A stretch of 64,000 bases of DNA from Aquabacterium sp. (GCF_016195855.1 NZ_JACPYU010000008.1:102735-166734), one strand, 5' to 3'; shown: positions 43,685 to 52,205, counted from the first letter of the stretch. Numbers and translations: made by a program. The notes: a model not told the origin generated them from the sequence alone.

Positions 43685-44512
43685 ATGACCAAATCAGATA
43701 TCGCTGCTCGCTACGAGAGAGATGGATTCGTCTTTCCCATCGATGTGCTTTCCGAGTCAGAGGCGGCGGGCATACGAAAGAAGCTGGAAGGCGTGGAGAG
43801 CCAGCACGGCAACATGCATTACGTCGTGAAGCCCTACCTCCTGCTGGATTGGGTTCATGAATTGGCCACGCGCAAGGCGTTGCTGGATCCGGTCAGGGCC
43901 GTGCTGGGCGAGGACCTGCTCTTGTGGGACTGCGAATTCATCATCAAGGAGCCAGGCGCCCAGCGGCATGTCGAATGGCACCAGGATCTCCTGTATTTCG
44001 GGTTGAGCTCGGACGACCTCGTGACCGCATGGCTGGCCATTTCACCAGTGACCAAGGAAAACGGCTGCATGCAATTCCTGGCGGGTTCTCATCAGGGCGG
44101 GGTGCGTCAGCACGTCGCCACATTCAACGAGAACAGCATTCTGGCAAGGGGGCAGCAACTGGTAGAGGACGTGCCCGTTGACGACGCCGTGGATGTGGCA
44201 TTGCGCCCGGGCCAGATGTCGCTGCACCACGGTGCGACGTTTCATGCCTCTGGCGTCAACGAGTCTGACGACCGTCGCATTGCCATCTGCTTCGTCTACA
44301 TCAAGCCCTCCATGCGTCAGGTCGGCGCGAAATGGGACAGCGCTTTGCTGGTCAGCGGAACGGACAGGTATGGTCATTTCGAAAGTGAAGTCCTGCCGGA
44401 CCAGAACTTTTCCTCCGACGCCATCGCGTACCAGAAGGCGATTGATGAACGAAGGAAGGCACTGTGGCGCGAGGTCGTCACCAACATGAGCGATTCAGCC
44501 ACCACATCTTGA
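43685..44512 (+). CDS. PhyH-like Fe(II)/2-oxoglutarate dioxygenase
   Basis: 275-residue phytanoyl-CoA-dioxygenase-family enzyme. The iron facial triad is HQD in VEWHQDLLYFG and a distal His in LHHGATFHASGVNESDDRR; the Arg of that segment would bind 2-oxoglutarate. Such enzymes hydroxylate, desaturate or halogenate small substrates. GGAG lies six bases before the ATG. It is the first gene of the second half of the cluster. Confidence 0.87.
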   Translation: MTKSDIAARYERDGFVFPIDVLSESEAAGIRKKLEGVESQHGNMHYVVKPYLLLDWVHELATRKALLDPVRAVLGEDLLLWDCEFIIKEPGAQRHVEWHQDLLYFGLSSDDLVTAWLAISPVTKENGCMQFLAGSHQGGVRQHVATFNENSILARGQQLVEDVPVDDAVDVALRPGQMSLHHGATFHASGVNESDDRRIAICFVYIKPSMRQVGAKWDSALLVSGTDRYGHFESEVLPDQNFSSDAIAYQKAIDERRKALWREVVTNMSDSATTS

Positions 44513-44530
44513 ACGCAGGGAGAAACAGTC

Positions 44531-45748
44531 ATGGAAACACTGAGCACGGAAAAGCTCCAGCAACTGAGCCGGCTGGAATCGACTGTCCATTACGATCGCG
44601 GCGCGAGGCTGGTGTCCGCGCGCAACGAGACCGTGGTCATCCAGACAGCGAGCGGTGAGACGAGGGAGCTGGTCGACCTCATGAGTTCGTATGCGGCGGT
44701 CAACTTCGGGCACTGCAATCCCGACATCCGCCCGTTCGATCAGTATCACGCCCATCTTGTATCTTTCTTCACGCCACCAGAGGCGGAGTACTTCGCTTCC
44801 TGGCTATGCAGTGCACTGGGCCGGCCTCACAGTCGTGTGCTGTACCAGGTCGGGGGGACGGCGGCTGTCTCGGCTGCCGTGTCCATGGCGCAGCGATACA
44901 GGCCAGGTCAGGTGCTCGCGGTGAAGGGCGGATTCCATGGCCTGGCGGTGGATGCGCTGGCCGCGTCTGACATCGCCAAGAACCACGTGATCCAGCACAC
45001 CATGATTGGCAGTGCCGTCCAGGGGGGCTATCAGCTGATCGAGAAGGGGGCCTCGTTCACCGATTGGGAGCACACGTCCTGCCTGTTGTTCGAGCCCGTC
45101 CAGGGCGCCTCCGGCATGTTGCCGCTGGATCTGGATTGGATCAGGTCCTTGTGCGCTCAGGCCAGGGCACATGGTGTCGTCGTGATCGCAGACGAGGTCC
45201 AGTGCGGCTACTACCGGTGCGGGCACCTGTCGTATGCCATCGCCAATGGCATCGAGGCGGACATCATGCTGTTCGGCAAGTCGATGACCAACGGCCTGTT
45301 CCCCTTTGCTGCCATGGTGTATGACCAAGCCCTGGAGCGGGCTTTTGACGCCCGTGGCGGTTATTTCTCCCACACCTACCAACCCTCGGCGCTGGGTTGT
45401 TTTGCTGCCTACAGCGTGGCGCAATACATCGATGCCAGCGACATTCAGGCACAGATCAAGTCGATCGAGCAATTGCTGAAATCCTTCGCGGCGCGCCTGG
45501 CGTCGGAGGGGCTCGCTGACGATGCCCATGTGCTCGGCCCTGCGGCGTCCATGCGCTATGTCGGTGGCGATGCGGGGCGAATCGCGCGGGACTGTTTTGA
45601 ACGCGGTGTGCTCATTGCGCTGGGCGGATGGGGGAATGACCGCTTCCGGTTGATGCCACCCATCACCATCGATCCCCGCAAGTTGGAGCAGGCGCTCGAG
45701 ACCTTGTATGCGTGCATCAAGGACGACGCGAAGCTGCACGTCTTGTGA
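44531..45748 (+). CDS. Class III PLP aminotransferase
   Basis: 405-residue class III aminotransferase (ornithine/diaminobutyrate transaminase-like). The cofactor region YQVGGTAAVSAAVSMAQRY, the VVIADEVQCGYYRCG aspartate motif and the PLP lysine in LFGKSMTNGLFP are all intact. It should transfer an amino group to an aldehyde or keto intermediate of the pathway. It lies 18 bases after the dioxygenase, which could create the carbonyl. Confidence 0.88.
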   Translation: METLSTEKLQQLSRLESTVHYDRGARLVSARNETVVIQTASGETRELVDLMSSYAAVNFGHCNPDIRPFDQYHAHLVSFFTPPEAEYFASWLCSALGRPHSRVLYQVGGTAAVSAAVSMAQRYRPGQVLAVKGGFHGLAVDALAASDIAKNHVIQHTMIGSAVQGGYQLIEKGASFTDWEHTSCLLFEPVQGASGMLPLDLDWIRSLCAQARAHGVVVIADEVQCGYYRCGHLSYAIANGIEADIMLFGKSMTNGLFPFAAMVYDQALERAFDARGGYFSHTYQPSALGCFAAYSVAQYIDASDIQAQIKSIEQLLKSFAARLASEGLADDAHVLGPAASMRYVGGDAGRIARDCFERGVLIALGGWGNDRFRLMPPITIDPRKLEQALETLYACIKDDAKLHVL

Positions 45749-45793
45749 GGTCTTTTCGACCTTGGTCATCCTTGTTGCTATGGAGCTTGAACC

Positions 45794-46579
45794 ATGAGTG
45801 GCGACTTCGTCGTGGAAGTGGGGGACGCTTCCCCCACGGTAATGCAGAAGAACGAGTATGTGAGGTTCATCAGAGGCGCTCAAGAACGCGTGATGTGGCT
45901 TCACGACTATGACGAGATCTACAAGATTCAGGGGCTCTACGAAGCCATCTTTGTCGACCTGTTCAAAGGCATTTCTCACCAAGTCGTTCCCGATGCGCTG
46001 GTGGATTGCATGACATCAAGCCAGCTTGATCTCGGCCAGGAGCGGGTACTCGATTTTGGTGCCGGCGTCGGGCTTGCTGGTGAGCGGTTGACCCAACTTG
46101 GTGTGGGCCAGTTGCTCGCCATCGACGTGACGCATCAAGGCCGCCTGGCCACGCTGAGGGATCGTCCTCACGTCTACGCGCAGTATTTGGTGGAGGACAT
46201 GGCTCACCCGTCCGAGACCGCTGTCGAGGTGCTGCGTGCCTTTGCGCCGACGGCCCTGATCTGCGTGTCTTCGCTGAACGTCATTCCCGTTGACGCGTGG
46301 ACGACGGTCTACGACGCGATACCCGTCGGTGGGCTGGTGGCCTTCAATGTGCTGTCTGGCGCACTTGCCACACGACCGGAGCAGGCCTTTCTGAACGGCT
46401 CGAACGCGCTGGTGCGGCACCTGATGCAGGCCGACCTGCTTGAGGTTTGCGAGCAGAAGGCATACAGGCACAGGCTGAACTCCGCGGGGCAACCCGTGAT
46501 GTACACGGCGGTGGTGGGGAGAAAGCGCAGGCCTCTGTCGCTTGATGAAGCCCGGCGCTTCAGTTGCCCATCCTGGTGA
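45794..46579 (+). CDS. Class I SAM-dependent methyltransferase
   Basis: 261-residue protein. SAM motif I is RVLDFGAGVGLAGERL at about residues 83-98, with acidic motif II in LLAIDVTHQG. The residues before the motif (KNEYVRFIRGAQERVMWLHDYDEIY) would form a substrate lid. O-, N- or C-methylation cannot be told apart. It lies between the aminotransferase and the EPSP-synthase paralogue. Confidence 0.8.
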   Translation: MSGDFVVEVGDASPTVMQKNEYVRFIRGAQERVMWLHDYDEIYKIQGLYEAIFVDLFKGISHQVVPDALVDCMTSSQLDLGQERVLDFGAGVGLAGERLTQLGVGQLLAIDVTHQGRLATLRDRPHVYAQYLVEDMAHPSETAVEVLRAFAPTALICVSSLNVIPVDAWTTVYDAIPVGGLVAFNVLSGALATRPEQAFLNGSNALVRHLMQADLLEVCEQKAYRHRLNSAGQPVMYTAVVGRKRRPLSLDEARRFSCPSW

Positions 46580-46622
46580 GCGGCACGTCGATCGACACAC
46601 ACCATCAATACGGAGCTTGAGT

Positions 46623-47981
46623 ATGGGCACACTTTTGAAGCTGAATCCAAGCAGGTCGCTTGCCAATGCATCAATTCGCATACCAGCGTCAAAGCCGGAA
46701 ACACAGCGGGCCATTGTGACGGCCTCTCTGGCGCAGGGCAGATCCCTGATCCATGGCGATCTGCGCTGCAGCGAAACAGACGCGACGAAAGCGGCGTTGC
46801 GCTCGATGGGGGCAACGATCACCGAGCACGAGGGCTGGCTGGAGGTGACAGGCGTCGCGGGCAAACCCCGGCCACTGGCGTCCGTGATCGATTGCCATGG
46901 TTCGGGATACGCGTTTCGCGTCATGAGCGTGGTGTCCGCGCTTGCCCCGGGGGAGCAGGTCATCACGGGCGACTCCATTTTGCAGAAGCGGCCCATGTAC
47001 CCGTTGTTCAATGCCCTGGCCAACCTGGGGGCAGACATTGATTACCTGGGCAAGCCGGGCATGGCTCCGGTCGGGATGCTCAGCTCCTCGCTGAGAGGGG
47101 GCAGTTGCAGTGTGCCAGGCGACACCTGCTCCCAGTTCACGACCGCCCTGCTGTTGGGGTTGCCATTGGCCGAGGAGCCCGTTGTGCTCAACGTGACCGG
47201 CGACATTGCGTCAGCTTCCTACATCAGGCAAACCTTGCTGGCCATGAGGCAGGCGGGCGTGGACCTTGGCACGCTCGAGCCGCAACATCGATATGAGATC
47301 CAGCCCGCCAGGTACCAAGCCATCGACGTGGTCATTGGCGGGGACTGCACTTCTGCGTCCTATATCGTTGCCATGGCCGCCTTGTTCCCTTGTGAAATCC
47401 GGTTGCAGGGTGTTCGGTCACACAGCCTGCAAGGCGAGCGCGCCATCTTCGATGTGGTACAGGCCTTGGGGCTGGACGTGCATTTCGATGATGTCCAAGC
47501 CGTCTGCACCATTCGCAATCAGACCGGAAGGCTCAAGGGGCGCTTTGAATTTGATGTCAAGGATGGGCCCAACATCCTGCCCACACTGGGTGCGATCGGT
47601 GCCTTTGTGGAGGGTGAATTCACGGTGCGCGGCGCCAGTGTGACGAGCTATCACAAGTCGCCGCGCATCAGGGCGATGATCGAAGAGCTCAGGAAGCTGG
47701 GCGTGGATGTCGAGCCCGTGTTGACGGACGATGCCTTGCTGGACGGGTTCACGATCCGCGGGCGCGCCTCCTATGAGGGCGGGGTTGTCCTGTCGAGTTG
47801 GGGCGACCATCGCATTTTCCTGTCGCTGTTCGTGGCCAGTCTTCGTTGTCGTCAGGCCAATTTGCTGGAGGGCTATGAAGGTGTTCACAACTCCTTTCCC
47901 GACTTCTTCCAGCAAGTGCTGCCACTAGGCGTGCAGTTCGAAGAAGTGGCTGACGAGTTCGTGGATGCACTCGGTGTCTGA
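46623..47981 (+). CDS. EPSP-synthase (AroA) paralogue with altered active site
   Basis: 452-residue enolpyruvyl-transferase fold. Kept: Lys24 (PASKPETQRA), Arg99 (GYAFR), Arg123 (QKRPM), Ser170-Gln171, SASYI and HR (DHRIF). Changed relative to E. coli AroA as recalled: SKS becomes SKP, GNAGTAMR becomes HGSGYAFR, catalytic Asp313 aligns with Asn317 (DGPNILPT), Glu341 with Lys345 (YHKSPR), and Lys411 with Asn423 (HNSFPD). Normal PEP-dependent carboxyvinyl transfer is therefore unlikely. It overlaps the following gene. Confidence 0.85.
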   Translation: MGTLLKLNPSRSLANASIRIPASKPETQRAIVTASLAQGRSLIHGDLRCSETDATKAALRSMGATITEHEGWLEVTGVAGKPRPLASVIDCHGSGYAFRVMSVVSALAPGEQVITGDSILQKRPMYPLFNALANLGADIDYLGKPGMAPVGMLSSSLRGGSCSVPGDTCSQFTTALLLGLPLAEEPVVLNVTGDIASASYIRQTLLAMRQAGVDLGTLEPQHRYEIQPARYQAIDVVIGGDCTSASYIVAMAALFPCEIRLQGVRSHSLQGERAIFDVVQALGLDVHFDDVQAVCTIRNQTGRLKGRFEFDVKDGPNILPTLGAIGAFVEGEFTVRGASVTSYHKSPRIRAMIEELRKLGVDVEPVLTDDALLDGFTIRGRASYEGGVVLSSWGDHRIFLSLFVASLRCRQANLLEGYEGVHNSFPDFFQQVLPLGVQFEEVADEFVDALGV

Positions 47982-48717
47982 GCCACTTGAGGCCACGTCG
48001 GCCCTGGACGATGCCTGCCCGATCATGGGGGTGCTGGCATGGGAGAACGAGCTGGAGCAACTGCCCGGTAACCTCATCCACCCTCAGACCTTCCCCTTCG
48101 ACGTTCATGTGGAGCGTGTGCCGGGCGCACGCTACGAGACGGTGGTGGCTCACCCGACCGAGGCCATGGCCCAGGCCTTCGCCCAGGCAGCGGTGCGTGC
48201 CGAGAAGCGGGGTGTGCGCTTTCTGATCTCGACCACAGGCTTGTCGGTGGTGTTCCAGCGTGCAGTGACCGAGGCCGTGCGCATTCCTGTGCTGACCTCG
48301 TCGCTGCTGATGCTGCCCATGTGGCAAAGAATGTTGAGCCCCAGGACGAAGATCGGGGTCATCACGGCGGGGGTGCCCTACCTGACCCCTGAACACTACC
48401 GCGCGGCAGGCCTGTCATCGGCTGACTTTCATGTTGTCGGCATCAACCGCAGCGCCGTGTTCAACAAGCTTGCCGTGGACCCGGCGCACCTGGGCGCGGT
48501 AGATGCGCTGCGCGACCTGGGTGTCTCCGTGGCCAGGCAGATGCTGCTTGACGAGCCGGACCTGGGGCTGATCCTCATTGAGGTGACTGGCTTGTGCGCG
48601 GTGGCGGCGGATATCCGGCTTGCCACCGGGCTCCCGGTGCTGGACATCGTCGAGTGCGCCTTCCTGATGCACAACATCCACTTCCAATCTCGCTGGCAGC
48701 GGCAACACGGGGTCTGA
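47965..48717 (+). CDS. Asp/Glu-racemase-superfamily protein with one catalytic Cys
   Basis: 250-residue two-domain protein of the Asp/Glu racemase, maleate isomerase and arylmalonate decarboxylase superfamily. The second catalytic cysteine is present (Cys211 in EVTGLCAVA), but the first is replaced by Thr (Thr90-Thr91 in LISTTGLS). Arylmalonate decarboxylase also has a single Cys on that side, so a decarboxylase or isomerase is more likely than a racemase (inference). The start overlaps the EPSP-synthase paralogue by 17 bases. Confidence 0.75.
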   Translation: MHSVSEPLEATSALDDACPIMGVLAWENELEQLPGNLIHPQTFPFDVHVERVPGARYETVVAHPTEAMAQAFAQAAVRAEKRGVRFLISTTGLSVVFQRAVTEAVRIPVLTSSLLMLPMWQRMLSPRTKIGVITAGVPYLTPEHYRAAGLSSADFHVVGINRSAVFNKLAVDPAHLGAVDALRDLGVSVARQMLLDEPDLGLILIEVTGLCAVAADIRLATGLPVLDIVECAFLMHNIHFQSRWQRQHGV

Positions 48718-48718
48718 C

Positions 48719-49579
48719 ATGAATACATCGCTCATTGGCTTTTTGCCCTTGCTCTTTGCCTTCATCTACGGCAGTGGCTTTGTGGGTGCGAAATATGCGT
48801 TGCCTTACTCGGATCCGCTGTCCTTTCTGTCATTGCGGTTTGCACTGGCGGCGGGGGTGATTGCCCTGATCGCGCTCACGCGTGGCGCGTTTTTTCCAAG
48901 AGGGCGAGCGCTGGCCCATGTGATGACGGCAGGCGCGCTGACATCCGGCGTTTTCTCGATTGGCTCATTCATGGCCATCTACTACGGGATCTCGCCAGCC
49001 TTGTCGGCCCTGGTGATTTCGCTGCAGCCCATCGTGGTCGGTCTTGCCGCTCGAAAGCTGCTTGGCGAACGGCTGTCGATCATGAACTGGGCTGGCCTGA
49101 CGCTTGGCCTGGTGGGCGTGGCCTTGGTTTTGTGGGCACGTATCCATTTCGACGGGCTTGGTCTGGCTGCAGTCCTGATGGCTTTTCTGGGGCTCCTGGG
49201 TGTCAGCGTGGGCAACCTCTATCAAAAGAAGTTCTGTGCGGACATGGACGTGTTCGCTGGAGGTGCCATTCAAAGTGCCACGGCGGGCTTGTTGACATTC
49301 GTGCTCAGCCTGCTGTGGGGCACGCACTTTGTCCATTGGGCGCCAGAGCTTGTGGGGTCCTTGCTCTATATGGCGCTTGGCGTGTCGGTGGGCGCCCTGT
49401 CGCTGCTCTTTGTCATGATCAAAAGAGACCAGGTCACCAAGGTGGCCAGCATCTATTACCTCGTGCCGGTGTTTGCCGCGCTGGCCTCCTTCCTGGTGTT
49501 CGGCCAGACCCTGGACCGGCCCATGATCGTCGGCATGCTGGTGGTGTCCGCCGGTGTGTGGTTGGCACGCAGGGCTTGA
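48719..49579 (+). CDS. EamA-family (DMT) transporter 2
   Basis: 286-residue protein with about ten transmembrane helices and two EamA repeats (FAFIYGSGFVGAKYALPY at the start; second repeat from about residue 145, GLLGVSVGNLYQKKF). It is distinct from the transporter at 42541-43443. Only one base separates it from the preceding stop. Export of a product or an intermediate is probable. Confidence 0.87.
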   Translation: MNTSLIGFLPLLFAFIYGSGFVGAKYALPYSDPLSFLSLRFALAAGVIALIALTRGAFFPRGRALAHVMTAGALTSGVFSIGSFMAIYYGISPALSALVISLQPIVVGLAARKLLGERLSIMNWAGLTLGLVGVALVLWARIHFDGLGLAAVLMAFLGLLGVSVGNLYQKKFCADMDVFAGGAIQSATAGLLTFVLSLLWGTHFVHWAPELVGSLLYMALGVSVGALSLLFVMIKRDQVTKVASIYYLVPVFAALASFLVFGQTLDRPMIVGMLVVSAGVWLARRA

Positions 49580-49602
49580 GCTTGATTGAGGAGACCTCGA
49601 CG

Positions 49603-50163
49603 ATGTTCATCAAGGTGTGTGGCTTGACCACGGAGCAGCAGATCGATTGGGCGTGCGACCTCGGCTATGACGCCATCGGGGTGGTGGTGACACCTCGCAG
49701 CAAGCGCTGCTGTTCACCGGAGCGCGCGAGGGCGCTGGCTGAGCATGCCCGTCGCAAGGGCATTCTGAGCTTTGCGGTGGCGTATGAAGTCGACGAAGTC
49801 GACGACTCGGCATCCGCGTTTGATGTCATCCAGCTCTACGAGTGGGCACCTCTTGCCAACCTGGCCTATGCATCTGCCACACGTCCGCAAGCGAATCAGC
49901 ACGCAGCCTATTTCTTCTATGACGCCAGCGTCGGGTCCGGCGTCTATGCCGAGATCCCAGACTGGGTCCGGACCTTGCCGGGACGGGTTGTGATCGCCGG
50001 TGGCTTGAGTGTCGGCAATGTTGAGAGTGTGATCAACCGGTATCAGCCTTACGGCCTGGATGTGTCCAGTTCGTTGGAGCTGGCGCCGGGTATCAAGAGC
50101 GAGGCACTCATGGCTGAGTTCAAGGCCGAGGTTGTTCGGGCAACGAACGCTGGTAGGGCCTGA
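49603..50163 (+). CDS. Phosphoribosylanthranilate isomerase-like protein (TrpF paralogue)
   Basis: 186-residue TIM barrel of the TrpF family. The general base Cys6 (IKVCGLT) and general acid Asp107 (FFYDAS) are both kept, as is the phosphate-site strand IAGGLSVGNV; the GGTG and DVSSG motifs become VGSG and DVSSS. It is somewhat shorter than usual TrpF in the middle. With no trpD or trpC nearby it may do an Amadori-type isomerisation on a different aminoglycoside-like intermediate. GAGGAG precedes the ATG. Confidence 0.83.
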   Translation: MFIKVCGLTTEQQIDWACDLGYDAIGVVVTPRSKRCCSPERARALAEHARRKGILSFAVAYEVDEVDDSASAFDVIQLYEWAPLANLAYASATRPQANQHAAYFFYDASVGSGVYAEIPDWVRTLPGRVVIAGGLSVGNVESVINRYQPYGLDVSSSLELAPGIKSEALMAEFKAEVVRATNAGRA

Positions 50164-50199
50164 CAGCCCATCCAGATCATCATCAAAAACGGAGGGTGT

Positions 50200-51573
50200 A
50201 TGGCGCGTGTGGCGATCATTGGCGCGGGTGCGTCGGGCCTGTCTATGGCCAGGTATGTGCGTGAGTTCGGCGGGGAGCCCGTCATCTTCGAGCGAGGTGA
50301 TGCGGTCGGGGGCATCTGGCGCTTTGATGCCAGCGCCGCTGATGCGGCCAGGCCCGCCTACGCATCCTTGCGGACCAATACCTCCCGCAAGGTCATGGGG
50401 TTTGCAGGCGCGCCATTTCCAGATGGCCCCGGCGACTTTCCGGATCGGGGCGAAGTCGAAGACTATCTGGCGGCCTATCAGGCGCGTCACGCCTTGAAGG
50501 ATTGCGGTCGATTCGGCGCCACCGTACAGGCGATCGAGCCGGGGCCTGATGGCCAGTGGCGCCTGTCTTGCAGCGAAGCGTCCGGGCCTGAGGTGTTTGA
50601 CAGCGTGGCGGTGTGCAGCGGCCAGTACAAGGAGCCCGCCATACCGTCGATGTACCAGGAGGCCCAGCGCAACGGCGTCGAGTTGCTGCACAGCGCGTTC
50701 TATCGCACCCCAGATGCGTTTGCCGGCAAGCGGGTCCTGGTGGCGGGCGTCGGCAACAGTGGTGCCGATATTGCCGTGGAGCTTTGCAAGGCCGGCGCCA
50801 ACGTGGCGATTTCAGCGCCATCGTCAACCTGGGTCATTCCCAAACACATCGATGGCGTGCCGTATGACCACTTCCTGACCAATCTGGCGATACGAGAACC
50901 TTTCAAGATCGGGCAAGGCATCTTCGAAGGGATGATCAGGCGCGAGTACGAGCGCAGAGGCGTTGACCTGGACCGCTATCGAAGTTTGCTTGGGCGGGCC
51001 CCCCTTGATTTCTCGCGTTCCAGAATGACGGTCAACGACGATTTGCCGAAATTGGCTTCTGCCGGTGAATTGCAAGTGCTCTCCAAGGGGCTGGGCTTCG
51101 AGGGGCGAGCGTTCATCGATGTCGACGGCAGGCGTTTCGAGTGCGATGTGGTGATCACCGCCACCGGCTTCAGGCACCACTTTCCCTTTTTGCCGCAGGC
51201 GTGCCAGCCAACCAACGGCGGCACCTTGGCGCTCTACAAGCACGTCTTCCATCCCACGGTGCCCGGCCTGTGCTTTTTGGGTATGTGCGGTATCGTGGGG
51301 GCCATATTCCCCGCGGTAGAGCTTCAGGCTCGCTGGGCAGCCTCATGTTTCACTCGGCGCAGTGTGTTGCCCGGGGAGGGGCAGATGGTGGATGCGGTTC
51401 AGACCCACAACGCCATGGCCGCGATGTACAAGGTGCGGGCCGCCCGCGTGCTGCAGGTCGACTACATGGAGACCCTGGCATGGGAGTTGGGCCTGGGTAC
51501 CTCGTCCAAGCGCAAGGCCCTGATCAATCGATCGGATGACTGCCCCGTGGTCGCTGACATGTATTTGAACTGA
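50200..51573 (+). CDS. Flavin-containing monooxygenase
   Basis: 457-residue FMO/N-hydroxylase-type enzyme. The FAD motif is VAIIGAGASGLSMARYV at residues 4-20, followed by the GGIWRF segment; the NADPH motif is VLVAGVGNSGADIAVEL. ITATGFRHHFPFL is a typical C-terminal ATG(F) motif. It should oxygenate a nitrogen, a sulfur or a ketone late in the pathway. GGAGG precedes the ATG; it is the last gene of the cluster. Confidence 0.88.
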   Translation: MARVAIIGAGASGLSMARYVREFGGEPVIFERGDAVGGIWRFDASAADAARPAYASLRTNTSRKVMGFAGAPFPDGPGDFPDRGEVEDYLAAYQARHALKDCGRFGATVQAIEPGPDGQWRLSCSEASGPEVFDSVAVCSGQYKEPAIPSMYQEAQRNGVELLHSAFYRTPDAFAGKRVLVAGVGNSGADIAVELCKAGANVAISAPSSTWVIPKHIDGVPYDHFLTNLAIREPFKIGQGIFEGMIRREYERRGVDLDRYRSLLGRAPLDFSRSRMTVNDDLPKLASAGELQVLSKGLGFEGRAFIDVDGRRFECDVVITATGFRHHFPFLPQACQPTNGGTLALYKHVFHPTVPGLCFLGMCGIVGAIFPAVELQARWAASCFTRRSVLPGEGQMVDAVQTHNAMAAMYKVRAARVLQVDYMETLAWELGLGTSSKRKALINRSDDCPVVADMYLN

Positions 51574-51693
51574 CGGTCGAAGTTGATCGAAGGCGGATGG
51601 GGGGCGGCACTCGCGTCCAGACGTCTTCATTGTCAACAGACTGCTTCTGTACAGCAATCCAACTTAGACGAACTCCAACAAGCGCTCCGCGGA

Positions 51694-51709
51694 GGGCTTT
51701 GGCAAGCCC
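51694..51709 (+). terminator. Hairpin between the cluster and groES
   Basis: GGGCTT-TGGC-AAGCCC is a perfect 6-bp stem just upstream of the groES promoter, with CTCCGCGGAG next to it. No T-run follows. It may end transcription from the cluster. Confidence 0.35.
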
Positions 51710-51713
51710 CCTC

Positions 51714-51741
51714 TTGAAACTTCTCCGACCATCCCTATAAT
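51714..51741 (+). promoter_or_regulatory. groESL promoter
   Basis: TTGAAA (51714-51719), 16-base spacer, TATAAT (51736-51741): a strong sigma-70 promoter. CTTGAA and CCCTATAA in the same place also resemble a heat-shock sigma-32 promoter. Confidence 0.8.
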
Positions 51742-51743
51742 CA

Positions 51744-51770
51744 TTAGCACTCGATGCCCATGAGTGCTAA
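51744..51770. promoter_or_regulatory. CIRCE operator (HrcA)
   Basis: TTAGCACTC-N9-GAGTGCTAA is a perfect CIRCE element, three bases after the -10 box, so HrcA should block groESL initiation. hrcA is not in this window. Confidence 0.95.
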
Positions 51771-51868
51771 CAATGGGCATGCGAAACTCCCCCGTATCAG
51801 CTTCAAAGTGAGTAATCGCTTACTAGCAAGCCTTTGTCAAACCGATGTCTTTACAGACAGGAGAAGTC

Positions 51869-52159
51869 ATGAAACTGCGTCCTCTGCACGATCGCGTGAT
51901 CGTCAAGCGCCTTGAGCAAGAAACCAAGACCGCTTCGGGCATCGTCCTCCCCGACGCTGCTGCCGAGAAGCCTGACCAGGGCGAAGTGCTCGCCGTCGGT
52001 CCTGGCAAGCGCAATGACAAGGGTGATTTCATCGCCCTGAACGTCGCTGTGGGCGACCGCGTTCTGTTCGGCAAGTACTCTGGCCAGTCCGTCAAGGTCG
52101 ACGGCGAAGAGTTGCTCGTCATGCGCGAAGAAGACCTGTTTGCCGTCGTCGCCAAGTAA
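51869..52159 (+). CDS. groES: Co-chaperonin GroES
   Basis: 96-residue GroES. The start [21 protein letters not shown] and the mobile-loop region [15 protein letters not shown] are standard; the C-terminus [10 protein letters not shown] is intact. It caps the GroEL cavity. ATG 51869 follows ACAGGAGAA; a longer in-frame start at 51845 has no site. It is in one operon with groEL 61 bases downstream. Confidence 0.98.
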   Translation: MKLRPLHDRVIVKRLEQETKTASGIVLPDAAAEKPDQGEVLAVGPGKRNDKGDFIALNVAVGDRVLFGKYSGQSVKVDGEELLVMREEDLFAVVAK

Positions 52160-52205
52160 TTGGCCCGCTGACGCAAGCAAGACAAGACACCCCCACATTC
52201 ACTGA

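Larger units (their letters stand above)
35962..51573. other. Putative chorismate/anthranilate-derived biosynthetic gene cluster
   Basis: Seventeen closely spaced genes: sixteen on the plus strand and one TrpR-type regulator on the minus strand. They combine shikimate/tryptophan-pathway paralogues (TrpE, TrpG, AroA-like, TrpF-like) with tailoring enzymes (ligase, acyltransferase, di-iron oxidase, 2-oxoglutarate dioxygenase, flavin monooxygenase, aminotransferase, methyltransferase) and two exporters. Genes overlap or lie within 50 bases except around 42.2-43.7 kb. I know of no described cluster with this set; the product is unknown. Confidence 0.75.

Noticed and set aside
46623..47981. Functional second aroA (glyphosate-type resistance copy)
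   Set aside because: Residues equivalent to the catalytic Asp313, Glu341 and Lys411 are changed, so ordinary EPSP synthesis is unlikely.
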